Shown piece after piece: positions 34,004 through 46,087 of a stretch of DNA of 60,000 bases. The number at the start of each line of letters is the position of its first letter. Within the stretch, counting starts at the first letter, position 1. The translations under genes and the position numbers were made by a program. The stretch comes from Cryptomeria japonica (taxonomy: Eukaryota; Streptophyta; Pinopsida; Cupressales; Cupressaceae). The stretch lies in NCBI RefSeq assembly GCF_030272615.1, contig NC_081408.1, positions 618,696,476 through 618,756,475 of the forward strand, in the 5' to 3' direction. The notes under the pieces are model-generated. The model was not told the DNA's origin. It did no database searches and saw only the letters and a program-made list of their open reading frames with translations.

Positions 34004-36419
34004 TTAGGTAACAAGCATCACTTCTAGGTTGAAGAGGTTGGAATTGTGCGGACCAAAAATAATCAAGATGTAAACGTCTCCATGCTTCACCATAGGTTGA
34101 TATATATTTTGATTAATAGTTATGATTTTCACATCATGAGGAAATTTTAAACACTTATCAATAGTAGAAGTGATCGCTTTCATGGAAGAGAACCAAGGAT
34201 AAACCAACTTCACACGAAATTGATTGGATGTAGGAATGATAGCAAAGACATCTAAGCATTCAGTGCCAACATAAATAGGAAGTTTGATAGAGCCAATAGA
34301 AGGATAAGAGAATTCATCATATGTCACTTGATGAAATTGTAAAGTATAAATAAATTCTTCAGTTATCATATTAACAATGCAAGTTGGATCAATGAGCACC
34401 CCTCGAGAGGGTATACCTTTGATTTTTGCATTTATGTAAATTGGGTCATCGGGTGCTTCAATAGTCTCACTAGGATAAAATGTAGTGCATAAGTCCTTAG
34501 GAGGTTAATTTTTATCAATAAGGTTCACCAAATTATTAGAATCAAGGCCAACATCATTAGGAGAGAAGGCAAGACAATAAGTCTCAATTACATTAGTGGA
34601 ATGGGAAGGTAAAAGATCAATGAAAATTTGAAGGTTTTGATTAGGAGGAGCTACAGATTTATATCCTTTATCATTCATAGCATCCAAAGATATGGTATTG
34701 TTATCAATCAAGTCTTGAATCTTACTTCTTGAGGAGTAACATTTTTCAATGTCATGTCCAGGTTGATGATGGTATTGGCAAAAGGATTTAGCATCATAAG
34801 AAGGTGGAAATGATTTAGTTGTTTCAATTGGTTTAATAGGGGGAAGTTTCAACACATTCCTTTGTAACAATTGTGACTTAATACTATGCAAAGATTGATT
34901 AAGAGGAGTGAATTCTTTTCTAAATATTTGGACAAAGGAGGCACACTCGTTGTTGTGGCTGCTACTTGAGTGTTGTTTTTGTCATTGAATTTGATGAATT
35001 CCTTATTCGGTTTGAACTTACCAAAGGTTGTTGAGCACTTTTACTTTTATCACTTGGAGCCATTGAAAAGAATTGTTCCAATTGACTCATGATAAGATGA
35101 TAATTGTGAAGTAGTGCACACAAATGCTTAAAGGAAGTAAACTCATAAAAGAGTAGTTTATCCCTAATATCTTTTGGCAAATTAGAAATGAAAATTCTTT
35201 GAATATCTTGATCAGGAAGAAGAAAAGAAATTTGAAAATACAAATGATTATATCTATCAATAAAATTAGTCACTTTTTCTTTCAAACCTTGCTTACAATG
35301 CATCAAATAAGTCAAAGTAATCCTAGGAACAATATTATCATGAAATTGTTGAATGAAAGAGCCAATTGTTGAAAAGAAATAAAAGAATAAGGGGGAAAAG
35401 AGCAATACCATTGCAAATATTTATCCCTTAATGTTCTAGTAAACAATTTAGTCAGCAGTCTTTGGTCATGAGAAAAGTCACTACACAAATTTTAAAATGT
35501 TTTCACATGAGTTAAGGGATCACCTTTTCTATTATAAAGTTCTAATTGAGGGACATCAACATGTTTAGGAGAGACATCTCAGACAATGTCATTGGATAAT
35601 GGACTCGCTACATCAAATGTGGGTACATTATACTTAGATTGATTCATAGAAGTGATTTGTTGTTTTAAGGAAGACACTAATTGGGTTAGACTGTTGATGG
35701 TAACTTCAGTTGAAGGTAACTTCAGTTGAAGGATTCAAATTAGACATGTTGGATTGAGAAGTAGGGGTAACAATGTTCGATGAAGGAAGGGGTTGAGAAT
35801 AAGGAGGTGGAACACTATGGTAGGTAGGTATGGGAGATTATTGGGTAGCAAATGGAAGACTCACTTGAGGAGGGATGAAAGAATTATGATTAGAGGAGTT
35901 GACCCCTTGACTAATACTTGTAGGTATGACATTTTTTGTAGAGGTAGCCATGATATTTGATGTAAAGGTGGGAACACTAGCCATAGGGATAGTCAAAGGA
36001 ATGAAATAATTAACTTGACTAGGAGGTTGTGTATAGCCAAGAACTTCACCACAACTCTTCATGGGCATAATATTAGTATCAACAATATGAGAAATACTAC
36101 ACAAGACATCAACACCAAGTTTATCACTTTTAACCATTATTTTTTATCCTTGAATCAAAGGGAGAGATTCACTTTCCGAGTATTGTTGACTCGTCCATTG
36201 TTGAAGATTTTCAAATTGATTGTCAATCTTCTCCAATTGGTCAATGAAAACCCTAATTAGTGATTCATCCACATCATAAGAATTATGAAAATAATGAGGA
36301 TAAATGGGGACATTTGTAGGATTGGGAGAACCACCAACATCCTCATGAAATAAAGATTCAACTCTACAACTTCTTCTCACAGGGATATTATAGGTTGGAA
36401 TAATAGTAGTAAAACTCAT
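34004..36419 (-). pseudogene. gag and protease of second gypsy element, truncated
   Basis: On the minus strand from an ATG at 36419: an N-terminal region with an aromatic tract (YPHYFHNSYDVDESLIRVFI), Ser/Thr/Pro-rich pieces, then a retrotransposon gag domain (35600-34962; FHDNIVPRITLTYLMHCKQG, FISNLPKDIRDKLL). A knuckle of C-x2-H type follows (CQYHHQPGHDIEKC near 34780), then SKIQDLIDNNTI and the protease region (34399-34004; LIDPTCIVNMITEEF, YPWFSSMKAI), where the catalytic motif reads Asp-Pro-Thr in place of Asp-Gly-Gly. The frame changes once between 34962 and 34891. Nothing of RT or integrase follows, so it is truncated. Confidence 0.75.
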
Positions 36420-36656
36420 GCACTAAGGGAGGGAAATTTGAAATTTGAAATTTGAGATTTAAAACTTGAAATTTGCAAAGTAATTGAATAATGTGGAATT
36501 TTAGAAAAATGATTACTCAATTAAATAAGAAAATTGATTGAAAAGATAAAGAATAATTGTGAAAAACTATACAATGCCCTAGGAAATTGAAATTTAAAAT
36601 TACGGTTTTGCTAAAATAACCTCTTAATTTAAAATTAAAATTACCCACTAAATTTA
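36420..36656 (-). other. gypsy 2 leader, part next to gag
   Basis: AT-rich leader sequence with AAATTTGAAATTTGAGATTT-type runs, no coding. It continues at 43409 on the other side of the copia insertion. Positions 36652-36656 (ATTTA) are the target duplication of that insertion. Confidence 0.7.
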
Positions 36657-37754
36657 TGTTGGCAATATGGAGGAATTGATTATGCGTTGCATTGATGTTT
36701 TGTCATTGATGTCAACACTAGCTATTATGGTTGGTTACCGGCAAACAGGTTTTGGTTACCAGTAGAAGAACTTGTGTTATCGATAAGGGTTTAAGGTATT
36801 ACCGACAGATCTTTTACCGAGAATCTTTGACAGGATGCATAAGTGGTGTTGGTGCAGCTTCTAGATGGAATTTGAGATGCAGAATGTGATCCTTGATCAT
36901 GCCACGACTGATTGGGGACATCGCTTTGGCATGGTGGACCTAGATTAGGTCTGGTACCTATCTAGGTTATGGACCGATATCATGTTAATGTGTTCTCTAC
37001 ACGTTACCAGGATGATTTATGGATTCGTTAATGTTGTTTTAGTCTAAAGTCGACATGGCATATCATTATATATATGGATGTATGTAATGATCTTATTGTA
37101 ATATCTTTTAGGTGGTCGACCTAATTGGTTTAGGCCTTAGGGTTTGTATAAATTAGTGTAAGATCTCATTGTAGATTATATATCATTGTCATGAAATTAA
37201 ATATCATATGCGAAGGAGATCTGGTCGATCATAGGTGATCGAATTGGGTTTATGTAAGATGTCAAAAGCCTCTGGTATTGAGCTTCACTGGGACTGTAAT
37301 CAGGCATGGTAGATGCTATCACTGACAGTTCACTCTTCTGGACTGTTGTCCAATTATCTTGAGGTGGTTATAACCTCTCTATAGTCAGTGAGACTTTTGT
37401 AATAAGCAGTACACTCTAGGCAATGTGCCTTCCTACATGTGCATGCCCCTCATTATATCACATGCTTTTTGCAAAAGTATCATCTAACTGTGGGTAGGCT
37501 TCCCACCGTGGTTTTTCCCTTTACCGGGTTTTCTACATACAAATCATGGTGTTAAGTGGTATGGTTGCATTGTGTTAATTCTCTATTTCATTCTTATTTT
37601 TTATTGCTTACCGGTATCTGTTTCTTCTATTTCGGTATTCAATGTTTATGTGTTTCAATTAAAGGTTATAAAGTGGTTTGATTAATATAATTTGTTGATA
37701 ATTGATTCACTCCCCCCCCCCTTCCCTCTCAATTTTCCACCAATTATCCTAACA
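36657..37754 (+). repeat. 5' LTR of copia 1
   Basis: 1,098 bp, TGTTGGCAATATGG to TATCCTAACA. Contains GTCATTGATGTCAAC near its start, CCACCGTGGTTTTTCCC near 37510 and the hairpin GATAATTGA/TCAATTTTC (37697-37705 and 37729-37737). It differs from the 3' LTR by roughly one base in ten by eye. Confidence 0.92.
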
Positions 37755-37756
37755 AT

Positions 37757-37768
37757 TGGTATCAGAGC
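37757..37768 (+). promoter_or_regulatory. Primer binding site of copia 1
   Basis: TGGTATCAGAGC two bases after the 5' LTR, complementary to plant initiator tRNA-Met. Confidence 0.95.
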
Positions 37769-37812
37769 TTTGGTCCTCTTTTGCATAAGCTTAACAGCTT
37801 GAGGTAGATCCT

Positions 37813-40800
37813 ATGGCAACTAATACTTCAAATCCACCAGCAACTATTTTCAAAAGAGAAATCCCTAAGCTTGATGGAAAAAATTATGAGATGTGGAAAT
37901 CTGAATGGAGACTCATCTTAAATGTCTTGGCAAGGATATTTGGGAGATCACTAAGAAAGGTTATACACCTTATGATCTGGCATCTCGCAATCCTGCTCCT
38001 GCAGACTTGGACAAGAATATTGAAAATGATTGCAAAGCTATTGCGTGCACTCACTGATCAAAAAATCATGGGATTGACTAATAAATCATCTAAAAAGGTT
38101 ATGTGAGATAAATTGCAAACTCTAAATGAAGGTGATCCTACAGTCAAAATTGCTAAACTTAATGGTTACTGGGTAAGATATGAGAACTTGAAGATGGAAG
38201 ATAATGAAAAAATTGCTACATTTATGGAAGGAGAATGAGATTGTCATGGGAATTCAATGTTGTGGAGGATCTCTGAGTGAAGATTAAATAGTTTCCAAAG
38301 TCTTGAGAGCCCTTCCACCAGCTTACAAGATGAAGGTGACTGCAATTAATGAATTGAGAACAATGGTAAACACATCAGTTAACAAAGACATTCTGATTAG
38401 GGAATTATCTGCTTTTAAGCTTGAAGAATTTGTACCCTCTAGAGCTGCAAAGTCTGAACCTGCTTTTCATGCATCATCATTTATTGGCAAAAGTTATTGG
38501 AAAGCCCTATATGCAAAAGAATTGGAATATATGAGGAAAGAGGATGAAGAATTTGAGAAACTTGAAGCCTTATTTGCTAGAATAGTACTTAAAGGACCGA
38601 CAGGTAGTAAGTATGAAGGAAAAACATCTTTTATATGTTTGCATGTAATAAGATTGGTTATTTTGCATCTAGATGTCCTGAAAGGAATGCAAGAATTGAA
38701 GAAATAGTTAAGAAATCATTAAAGCCTAGTTAGAACAGATATAGATTCAAGAAAAATAAACAATGCTAAATAGCAGATGAGGAAGAACTAAGTGATGACT
38801 CTGAGGATGAACCGGTAGCAGACTCTGCTAGTGGACTTCACAATCAAAAAGAATGGGTGTTCTATGCCTTAAAGGAAGATGAACCGAAACTGGCTATCAA
38901 GAATGAAGAAAAGGCCCTGTCAGCAAAAGTTGAAGACAAGGATGACTGGGTAATTGATAGTGGATGCTCACATCATATGACTGGAGATAAAAGAAAAGTT
39001 TTGTCCTTGCAAGAATACAATGGCAGTCAAGTCAAATTTAGGGATGATAAAGCATGTATGATCAGAGGTAAAGGTACTATTTCTCTGGATGGAAAGCATA
39101 ATACTGATAATGTCTATTATGTAGAAGGTTTAAAGCATAATATTTTAAGTGTTGGTCAATTGGTGGATAAGGGATTCCAAATTCAGTTTAAAGATAGAAA
39201 ATGCAAAATCATTAATAAAACTGGTTTGGAGATTGCAACTGGTACTCAGACTGGAGGTAATATCTTTCACTTGAACACTGGTAATAAGACATGTTTGATT
39301 GCTCATAATAATAAGAGTTGGCTATGGCATAAGAGGTTGTGTCATGTTAATTTTGATTGTATTGTTAAGATCAGTTCAATAAAGGCAGCTAGAGATATAC
39401 CTAAGATTATAAAGCCTCATAATCCTGTATGTAAGGAATGTCAATTGGGAAAGAAAGTTAGAACTTCTTTTAAGAGAATACATGATAAATCTAATGATGT
39501 GCTTGATTTGATTCATACTGACTTACGTGGTCCAGCAAGGAATAGAAGCTTTCAAGGTGATAGATACTTCATATTGATAATTGATGATTATTCTAGAATG
39601 ATGTGGGTGACTTTTCTAAGGGAGAAATTTGAAGCTTTTGAGAAATTCAAGATCTTCAAAGCTAAGGTGGAAACAAAAAATGGATTGAAAATCAAATGTC
39701 TGAGATCAAATCAAGGTGGTGAGTTCACTTCTCATGAATTTAATAGTTATTGTGAGACAAATGGAATTAGGAGACATTTATCTGCACCCCAAACTCGTCA
39801 GCAGAATGGAGTAGTGGAAAGGAAGAATAGAACCATTTTGGATGCAGCAAGAACCCTGATGATAGAAGCCAAATTTCCTCACATCTACTGGAGAGAAGTA
39901 GTGAGTACAATAGTCTACACATTCAACAGAGTTCACATCAAAGGTGAAATCGGTAAGACCCCTTATGAATTATGGTTTGGACATACACCTATTGTTAAAT
40001 ATTTCAGAATTTTTGGAAGTAAATGTTATATCAAAAGGGATGATTCAATTCGGAAGTTTGATCCTAGATGTGATGAAGGGATATTTCTTGGATATTCAAT
40101 TCAAAGAAAATCATATAGATGTTATAACAAAAGATTGCAGAAAATTGTGGAGAGCGCAAATGTGAAAGTAGATGAGAAATACATAAATCAATCTATATCA
40201 TATGGCAGGGAACCAGCAGTGGAAATGATCATAACTGAATTGACAATGCCTCAACCGACACAAGACACTGAGATAGTTACACCAGTACAATCAGAAAATT
40301 CAACTGTGACAAATGATCAGAATAGTGAACCTGAAGTTCAGAAAACACCAAGGTATGTAAGGCTAAATCATTCTGAAGATCAAATCATTGGAGACAGCAA
40401 CAAGGGAGTTATGACAAGAAGAATACTGGCAAATGAAGAGTTATGTCTTATTTCTCAAATTGAACTGGCATATGTTATTGAATCTTGTAACTATGGAAGA
40501 TGAATTAGATCAGATAGAGAAGAATGAGACTTGGACTTTAGTTCCCCGGCCTAAAAATAATAATGTTATTGGAACTAAATAGGTTTTTAGAAATAAACTA
40601 AATGAGGATGGTCAAGTTGTAAGAAACAAGGATAGATTGGTTTGTAAAGGATATTCTTAAATGGAAGGAATTGATTATGGTAAGACATTTGCACCTATAG
40701 CTAGAATTGAAGTTGTTAGACTATTTCTTGCCTATGCAACTTACAAGAACTATAAGGTCTATCAAATAGATGTTAAATGTGCAATTTTGAATGGTGAACT

Positions 40801-41976
40801 TGAGGAATAAGTATACATTGAGCAGTCTGATGGATTTCCACTGACAGATGACAAAGATATGTTTTGCAGGTTAAGGAAAGCATTATATGGATTGAAACAA
40901 GCTCCTAGATCTTGGTATGCAAGGTTGGATAAATATCTTTGGAAGCTTTGTTTTACTGAAGGTAGTGCTGACAATAATTTATATTATAAGATCATTGATG
41001 ATGATATTATGATTATTGAAGTATTTGTTGATGATATCATTTTTGGAGGTGAAGATAAATTGTACATGGAATTCTCTAATAATATGAAGAATGAATTTGA
41101 AATGTCCATGATTGGTGAGATGATATTTTTCTTAGCTTTGCAGATTACTCAAATTGACAAAGGCGTCTTTATCTATCAAACTAAATATCTAAGGGAATTG
41201 TTGAAGAAGTTTGTATGGATAATTTCAAACTGGTAAGTACTCCTATGGTGACAAGTGAGAAATATTCTATCAAAGACACATCTACACCGGTAAATTCGAC
41301 AAGGTATAAGTCTATGATTGGTGGATTATTGTATCTAACTCAGACTAGAACGGATATTATGAATGCAATAAGTATTGTTTCAAGATATTAATGTAATCCT
41401 AAAGAAAATCATGAATGTGTAGTAAAGAGGATATCTCGGTATTTTCAAGGAATAACAAAATATGGCTTATGGTATTTTATAGATGATAACATCACTTTAT
41501 GTGCATATGCAGATTCAGATTGGGTAGGAGATACTAATGACATGAAGAGAACTTCTGGTGGAGCTTTCCTTCTTGGAAAGAAGTTGGTTTCATGGATTAG
41601 CAAAAAATAGTCATGCATTTCTTTATCTATTGCAGAAGCTGAATATGTTGCAGTAGCAACTAATTGCACTCAATTCTTGTGGATGAAGCAAATGTTGAAG
41701 GATATCAAGGTAAATTATAGTGAACCGATAGTTATCTATTGTGATAACTCTGTAGCTATTGACATGTCTAAGAATCTGGTATTTCACTCTAAGACTAAGC
41801 ACATTTCAATAAAATATAACTTTCTGAAGGAAAAGGTGGAAGAAAAGGAAGTCAAATTGGTTTATGTGAACACTAAAGAATAGATTGCAGATATATTCAC
41901 TAAAATGTTGTCTAAGGAATCATTTGAGTATTTGAGAGACAGGTTAGGGGTATCTACCCCTCAGGAAGAAACTTAA
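37813..41976 (+). pseudogene. gag-pol polyprotein of copia 1
   Basis: ATG at 37813 (MATNTSNPP, then KLDGKNYEMW, the copia Gag start). The frame shifts near 37935, returns near 38303 and again by 38857. The longest piece, 38857-40503, holds protease (VIDSGCSHHMTGD near 38960), the GAG-pre-integrase and zinc region (WLWHKRLCHVNFDC near 39320) and the integrase core (DLIHTDLRGPA near 39510, Glu in NGVVERKNR near 39810). RT has [18 protein letters not shown] near 40890 and [10 protein letters not shown] near 41025. RNase H has DNSVAIDMSKN near 41745. Stops near 40579, 40660, 40807, 41389, 41608 and 41881, mostly at expected Gln, Glu or Trp codons. It resembles the SIRE-like side of copia, which is inference. 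Confidence 0.92.
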
Positions 41977-42282
41977 TTGATGGAGCAGTGCATCAGTCCG
42001 GTATGCATCATCAACTTTATCCTTTTCTCTAGGTTGATGTAGTGGTTCTACTACTCAAGAGGTGTAGTCAACTTTGAGATTAACGGGATTTTGATATCTA
42101 TGTCATATCCTTGGCATTGATGTCAAAGCTAGACAGTTATATGTGAAAAATTCAGATCAGTTTCAGATTGGATTGCACTCCTCAGGGGGAGTTGTTGGGA
42201 TTTTTCAGTTTTTCATTGTTATATCTTCTATGAGAAATTTTTGGCATTTCTTGGCACTTTGATGTTTTCTTTTTCACATCTA
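41977..42282 (+). other. 3' untranslated region of copia 1
   Basis: About 300 bp between the pol stop and the polypurine stem, without open frame. It contains TCCTCAGGGGGAG near 42177, a second purine tract that could be a secondary primer. No envelope-like ORF is present. Confidence 0.6.
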
Positions 42283-42296
42283 GTGTTGCCATCAAT

Positions 42297-42310
42297 GGAA
42301 AAGGGGGAGA
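42297..42310 (+). promoter_or_regulatory. Polypurine tract of copia 1 in a stem-loop
   Basis: GGAAAAGGGGGAGA precedes the 3' LTR by one base. It is enclosed by arms GTGTTGCCATCAATG (42283-42297) and CATTGATGTCAACAC (42359-42373), which pair at 14 of 15 positions. Confidence 0.88.
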
Positions 42311-42311
42311 T

Positions 42312-43403
42312 TTTTGGCAATATGGAGGAATTTATTATGTGTTACATTGATGTTTTGTCATTGATGTCAACACTAGCTATTATGGTTAGTTACCGACATA
42401 CGAGTTTTTCTTACTGGTAGAAGAACTTGTGTTACCGGTAAGGGTTTAAGGTTTTACCGGCAAAGCTTTTACTGAGAATCTTTGACATGATGCATAAATC
42501 GTGTTAATGCAACTTCTAGATGGAATTCAGGATGCAGAAGGTGATCCTTGATCATGCCTTGACTGATTGGGGACATCACTTTAGCGTGGTGGACCCAGAT
42601 TAGGTCTAGTACCTATCTATGTTATGGATTGATATCATGTTAACGTGTTCTCTACACATTACTAGGATGATTTATGGATTGGTTAATGTTGTTTTGGTCT
42701 AAAGACGACATGGCATATCATTGTAATATGGATGTATGTAATGATCTTATTGTAATATCTTTTAGGTGGCCAACCTAATTGGTTTAGGCCATAGGGTTTG
42801 TATAAATTGGTGTAAGATCTCATTGTAGATTATATATCATGGTCATGAAATGAAATATCATATGCGAAGGAGATCTGGTCGATCATAGGTGATCAAATTG
42901 GGTTTATGTAAGAGGTCAAAGGCCTTCGGTTTTGAGCTTAACCGGGACTGTAATCAGGTATGGTAGATTCTATCACTGGCAGTTCATTCTTCTGGATTGT
43001 TGTCCAATTATCTTGAGGTGGTTATAACCTCTATGTAGTCAATGAGACTCTTTTGTAATGAGTAGTATGCTCTAGGTAGTGTGCCTTCCTGCATGTGCAG
43101 TCCCCTTATTGTATCACATACTTTCTACAGAAGTATCATCTAACTGTGGGTAGGCTTTCATCGTGGTTTTTCCCTTTACCGAGTTTTCCACATACAAATC
43201 ATGGTGTTATGTGGTATGGTCGTATTGTGTTAATTCTTTGTTTCATTCTTAAGTTTTATTGCTTACCCGTATCTATTTCTATTATTTCAGTATTCAATGT
43301 TTATGTGCTCTGATTAAAGGTTATAAAGTGGTTTGATTAATATAATCCATTGACAACTGATTCACCCCCCGCCCCTCTCAGTTGTCCACCGGTAATCCTA
43401 TCA
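42312..43403 (+). repeat. 3' LTR of copia 1
   Basis: 1,092 bp. It begins TTTTGGCAATATGG, so TG is now TT, and ends TCCTATCA. The hairpin GACAACTGA/TCAGTTGTC at 43352-43360 and 43378-43386 pairs perfectly. The target duplication ATTTA follows. Confidence 0.92.
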
Positions 43404-43408
43404 ATTTA

Positions 43409-44207
43409 TAATAAGGGAAAAAAATAACCTCTTAATTTTTAAATTTTAAATTTTAAATGATCTAAAGGAAATTTAAATTTAAAATTAGGGCCTTGTAAAA
43501 AGAACCTTTTAAAATTTAAATTTAAAATGTGATGTTGAAATTTGGGAATTGAAATAATCAGTTTAAATCGAAAAATTAGCCCACTCTTTTAACTAACCAC
43601 TTAGTTTTTAACATTTAAATTTGAAATTGTCCACACGAAATTTAAATTTAAAATTAGGGCCTTGTAAATGAACCTCTTAATTTTAAATTTAAAAATATAT
43701 CCAAGGTTGAAATTTGGCAATTGAAATAATTAATGCAAAATTGGGAAATGCACAAGGTTAATTTAAACTTAAAAATTAGGGTTTCTTTAATTAACCACTT
43801 AATTTTAAAATTTAAATTTGAAATTAGATCCAAGATTGTACTGTTGAATTTGAAACAATTTTGAAATAGGAAATTCAAAATTTAAACAACCCACAAGCTC
43901 AATTTTAATTTTTTTGAAAATTAGGGTTTTCGTAATATTATCTGCTTAATTTTAAAATTTGAATTTGAAATTTGACTTGCGGGTGAAAATTTGAATTTGG
44001 AAATTTGAAAGACACTCAAATCTAAAATAATTTATCCAAATTAAACAAATTACAAGCTCAATTTTGAATTTAAAAATTAGGGTTTTGTTGAATTTAACCA
44101 GTAAATTGTTAAAGTGTGCAAGGAAATCAAACTTGTAAATGAAAACTTGAGTTTTAAATTGCATAAACAATTAAATTTGAGAGCATAAATCAGAAATAAG
44201 GGTGTAA
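43409..44207 (-). other. gypsy 2 leader, part next to PBS
   Basis: 800 bp of strongly AT-rich sequence built of repeated AATTTAAATTTGAAATT-like and AATTAGGGTTTT-like words, with no coding. Words such as TTAAATTTAAAATTAGGGCC recur near 43470 and 43640. It is the leader between PBS and gag of the second gypsy element. Confidence 0.7.
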
Positions 44208-44223
44208 GGAGTCGGGTTCACCA
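44208..44223 (-). promoter_or_regulatory. Primer binding site of second gypsy element
   Basis: The minus strand reads TGGTGAACCCGACTCC, sharing its first 12 bases with the giant gypsy element's site, and sits three bases from the LTR. Confidence 0.8.
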
Positions 44224-44226
44224 AAA

Positions 44227-45393
44227 TGTAATGTGGATATTTTTTAGGGTTTCCACCCAAGAGAGAGAAAACCCTTCAATTTTTCACTTAGGAAACATTA
44301 CATTCAAAAGAAGAAGGGAATCTACTAGATTAAATCACAAGTCAGACAAGGATTGAATACTTAATGGATTGGATTAATTTTTGGTTTCCTCTTTTGTAAA
44401 TTGAAATTTTGAATTAAGGTAAATGTTGAAAATTGAAGGTAAAACTGAGAAAATAGTGAACTATAGATACATAATTTTTGCATGCACCTAGATTTGAGTA
44501 GTATATGCAGATTCAGATCTGATCTTGAAAAATGCTCCAAAAATGTCAGTACCAAGGAGGTGGGTGCCCCGGTTCGCCTACTTTTTTGCACATTGAAAAG
44601 GGTTGATTCACCTCTACAAATAATGCTTATTCTGAAGATTGCAGCTCCATACCTATTTCCTACACACACAAAAGGGGAAAAAGGTCAGGAATAGAGGCTT
44701 TCCTTAGGTCAAACCCCGATTTTGGAATTAACCATGAAATTGAAATAAATGTAACTGAAATGACTATAATGGAAGATTCTCTTTTTGAGGGAGAGGCTGA
44801 ATTATGACTAAAAATTAAATGATGATGCCTCCTTGTAACTTTTTTCTTGCCTCAACATGGAATTAGGGTTTAGGAAGTCTTCAACAAAATGGGATGAATG
44901 ATGTCCTCTTCAATGCTTGAATCTTGACTTTATTTCTTCTCCAAAGCTTGAAGGAAGACTAAAAATGATCAATTGCTTGAATGCTTGATTGCTTGATGAG
45001 TGCTCTTAGATTTATTAGATGTTAAAATGAGAGGTGAAATCCTCTTTATATAACTACCCATTAGAAAAATTGACTAATTTTTTGACATGAGTTGACACGG
45101 AGAGGAGAATCCTACTCATTTTTTAAATGCTAAAACAGGTTTTAAAAGTGCCCAATTTAGGGAGGACCAAGGTGTGGTGCCCTAATCCTAGTGAGAACCA
45201 AGGCACTACTTCCTAGTCCTACCCTATTTTGGGTTAGGATTAAGGTGCATAGTGAGTGGAACGTCAAGATTTGTAGCATTTATGAGGGGTATGAGCATAA
45301 TCGGGTCTTCAAACAAGCCAAGGGGCACAAACACTAAGGTGAAGATCCAAATGCAGTCGAAATTACAAAGGGTTGCAATTCTGGGATGCTATA
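44227..45393 (-). repeat. 5' LTR of second gypsy element
   Basis: 1,167 bp. It starts TGTAATGTGG on plus next to the PBS. The other end on minus reads TATAGCATCCCAG, close to the TGTAGCGTCATAAAA start of the solo gypsy LTR at 46088, so G has changed to A in the terminal TG. Copia RT coding starts immediately beyond, which fixes the boundary. The matching 3' LTR is missing. Confidence 0.75.
45041..45052 (-). promoter_or_regulatory. TATA box of second gypsy LTR
   Basis: The minus strand reads TATATAAAGAGG about 340 bp after the LTR start, a suitable position for the U3 promoter of a 1.17-kb LTR. Confidence 0.6.
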
Positions 45394-45988
45394 GATTGAG
45401 AAGAACTAAACATGGCAACTAGTCCCTAGACCTACAAATAAAAATGTCATAGAAACAAAGTGGGTGTTCTAAAACAAGCTAAATGGGGAAAGAGAAGTAA
45501 CCAAAAACAAGGCAATGCCAATTTGCAAAGGACATTCACAAGTGAAAGATATATATTTTGAAGATATGTTTTATTTAGCTGGAAGGTTGGAGGTTATTAG
45601 GATGTTTCTTGCCTTTGTAGCTCATAAGAATTTTAAGGTATGTAAAATGGATGTTAAGTCTACCTTCTTGAATAGTGCTATATATAGGAAGGAGTTTAAA
45701 TAGAGGATCCTAATGGTTTTTAGTTATGAGAAGATCTAGACATGGTGTGTAAACTTGAAAAGGATTTGTATGGTCTAAAGAAAGCCCCTAGGGCTTGGTA
45801 AGCAAGGTTGGATAAGTACTTACTTAAACAAGGTTTTAAGGAAGGTACTATAGATAGCATATATTTACTTTAAGATTGAGGAAGACAATCTTTCAAGATA
45901 GTTGTTGTATATGTTGTTAACATTAACTTTGGTGGGGATGATGTTATATGTAAGAAATTTGTAGAAGATATTGAAAAAGAGTTTGAGA
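45394..45988 (+). pseudogene. Ty1/copia reverse transcriptase remnant
   Basis: Starts at a copia IEKN.TW motif at the RT boundary and reads the RT order: ETKWVF block near 45457, VTKNKAMPICKGHSQV near 45500, LEVIRMFLAFVAHKNFKV near 45585 and MDVKSTFLNS near 45648, then LYGLKKAPRAW-like sequence in shifted frames near 45770. It stops at 45988, before the DD motif region is complete, where the LTR of another copia element begins. It is more diverged from copia 1 and 2 than they are from each other. No gag or integrase of this copy is found. Confidence 0.8.
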
Positions 45989-46087
45989 TGTTAGCAATAT
46001 GAGTTTAGTGTTATCATTGATGTCAACCTGATATGTGTTGTCAGCTGTTTTATAGATAAAATTCCAAAAATGAATGTTCAAATGTTG

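Larger units (their letters stand above)
36657..43403 (+). mobile_element. Complete Ty1/copia element (copia 1)
   Basis: 6.7 kb with LTRs 36657-37754 and 42312-43403, PBS at 37757, gag-pol, polypurine tract and a perfect ATTTA duplication (36652-36656 and 43404-43408). Domain order gag, protease, integrase, RT, RNase H defines copia. It was inserted into the leader of the second gypsy element. Pol is broken by frameshifts and stops. Confidence 0.95.
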
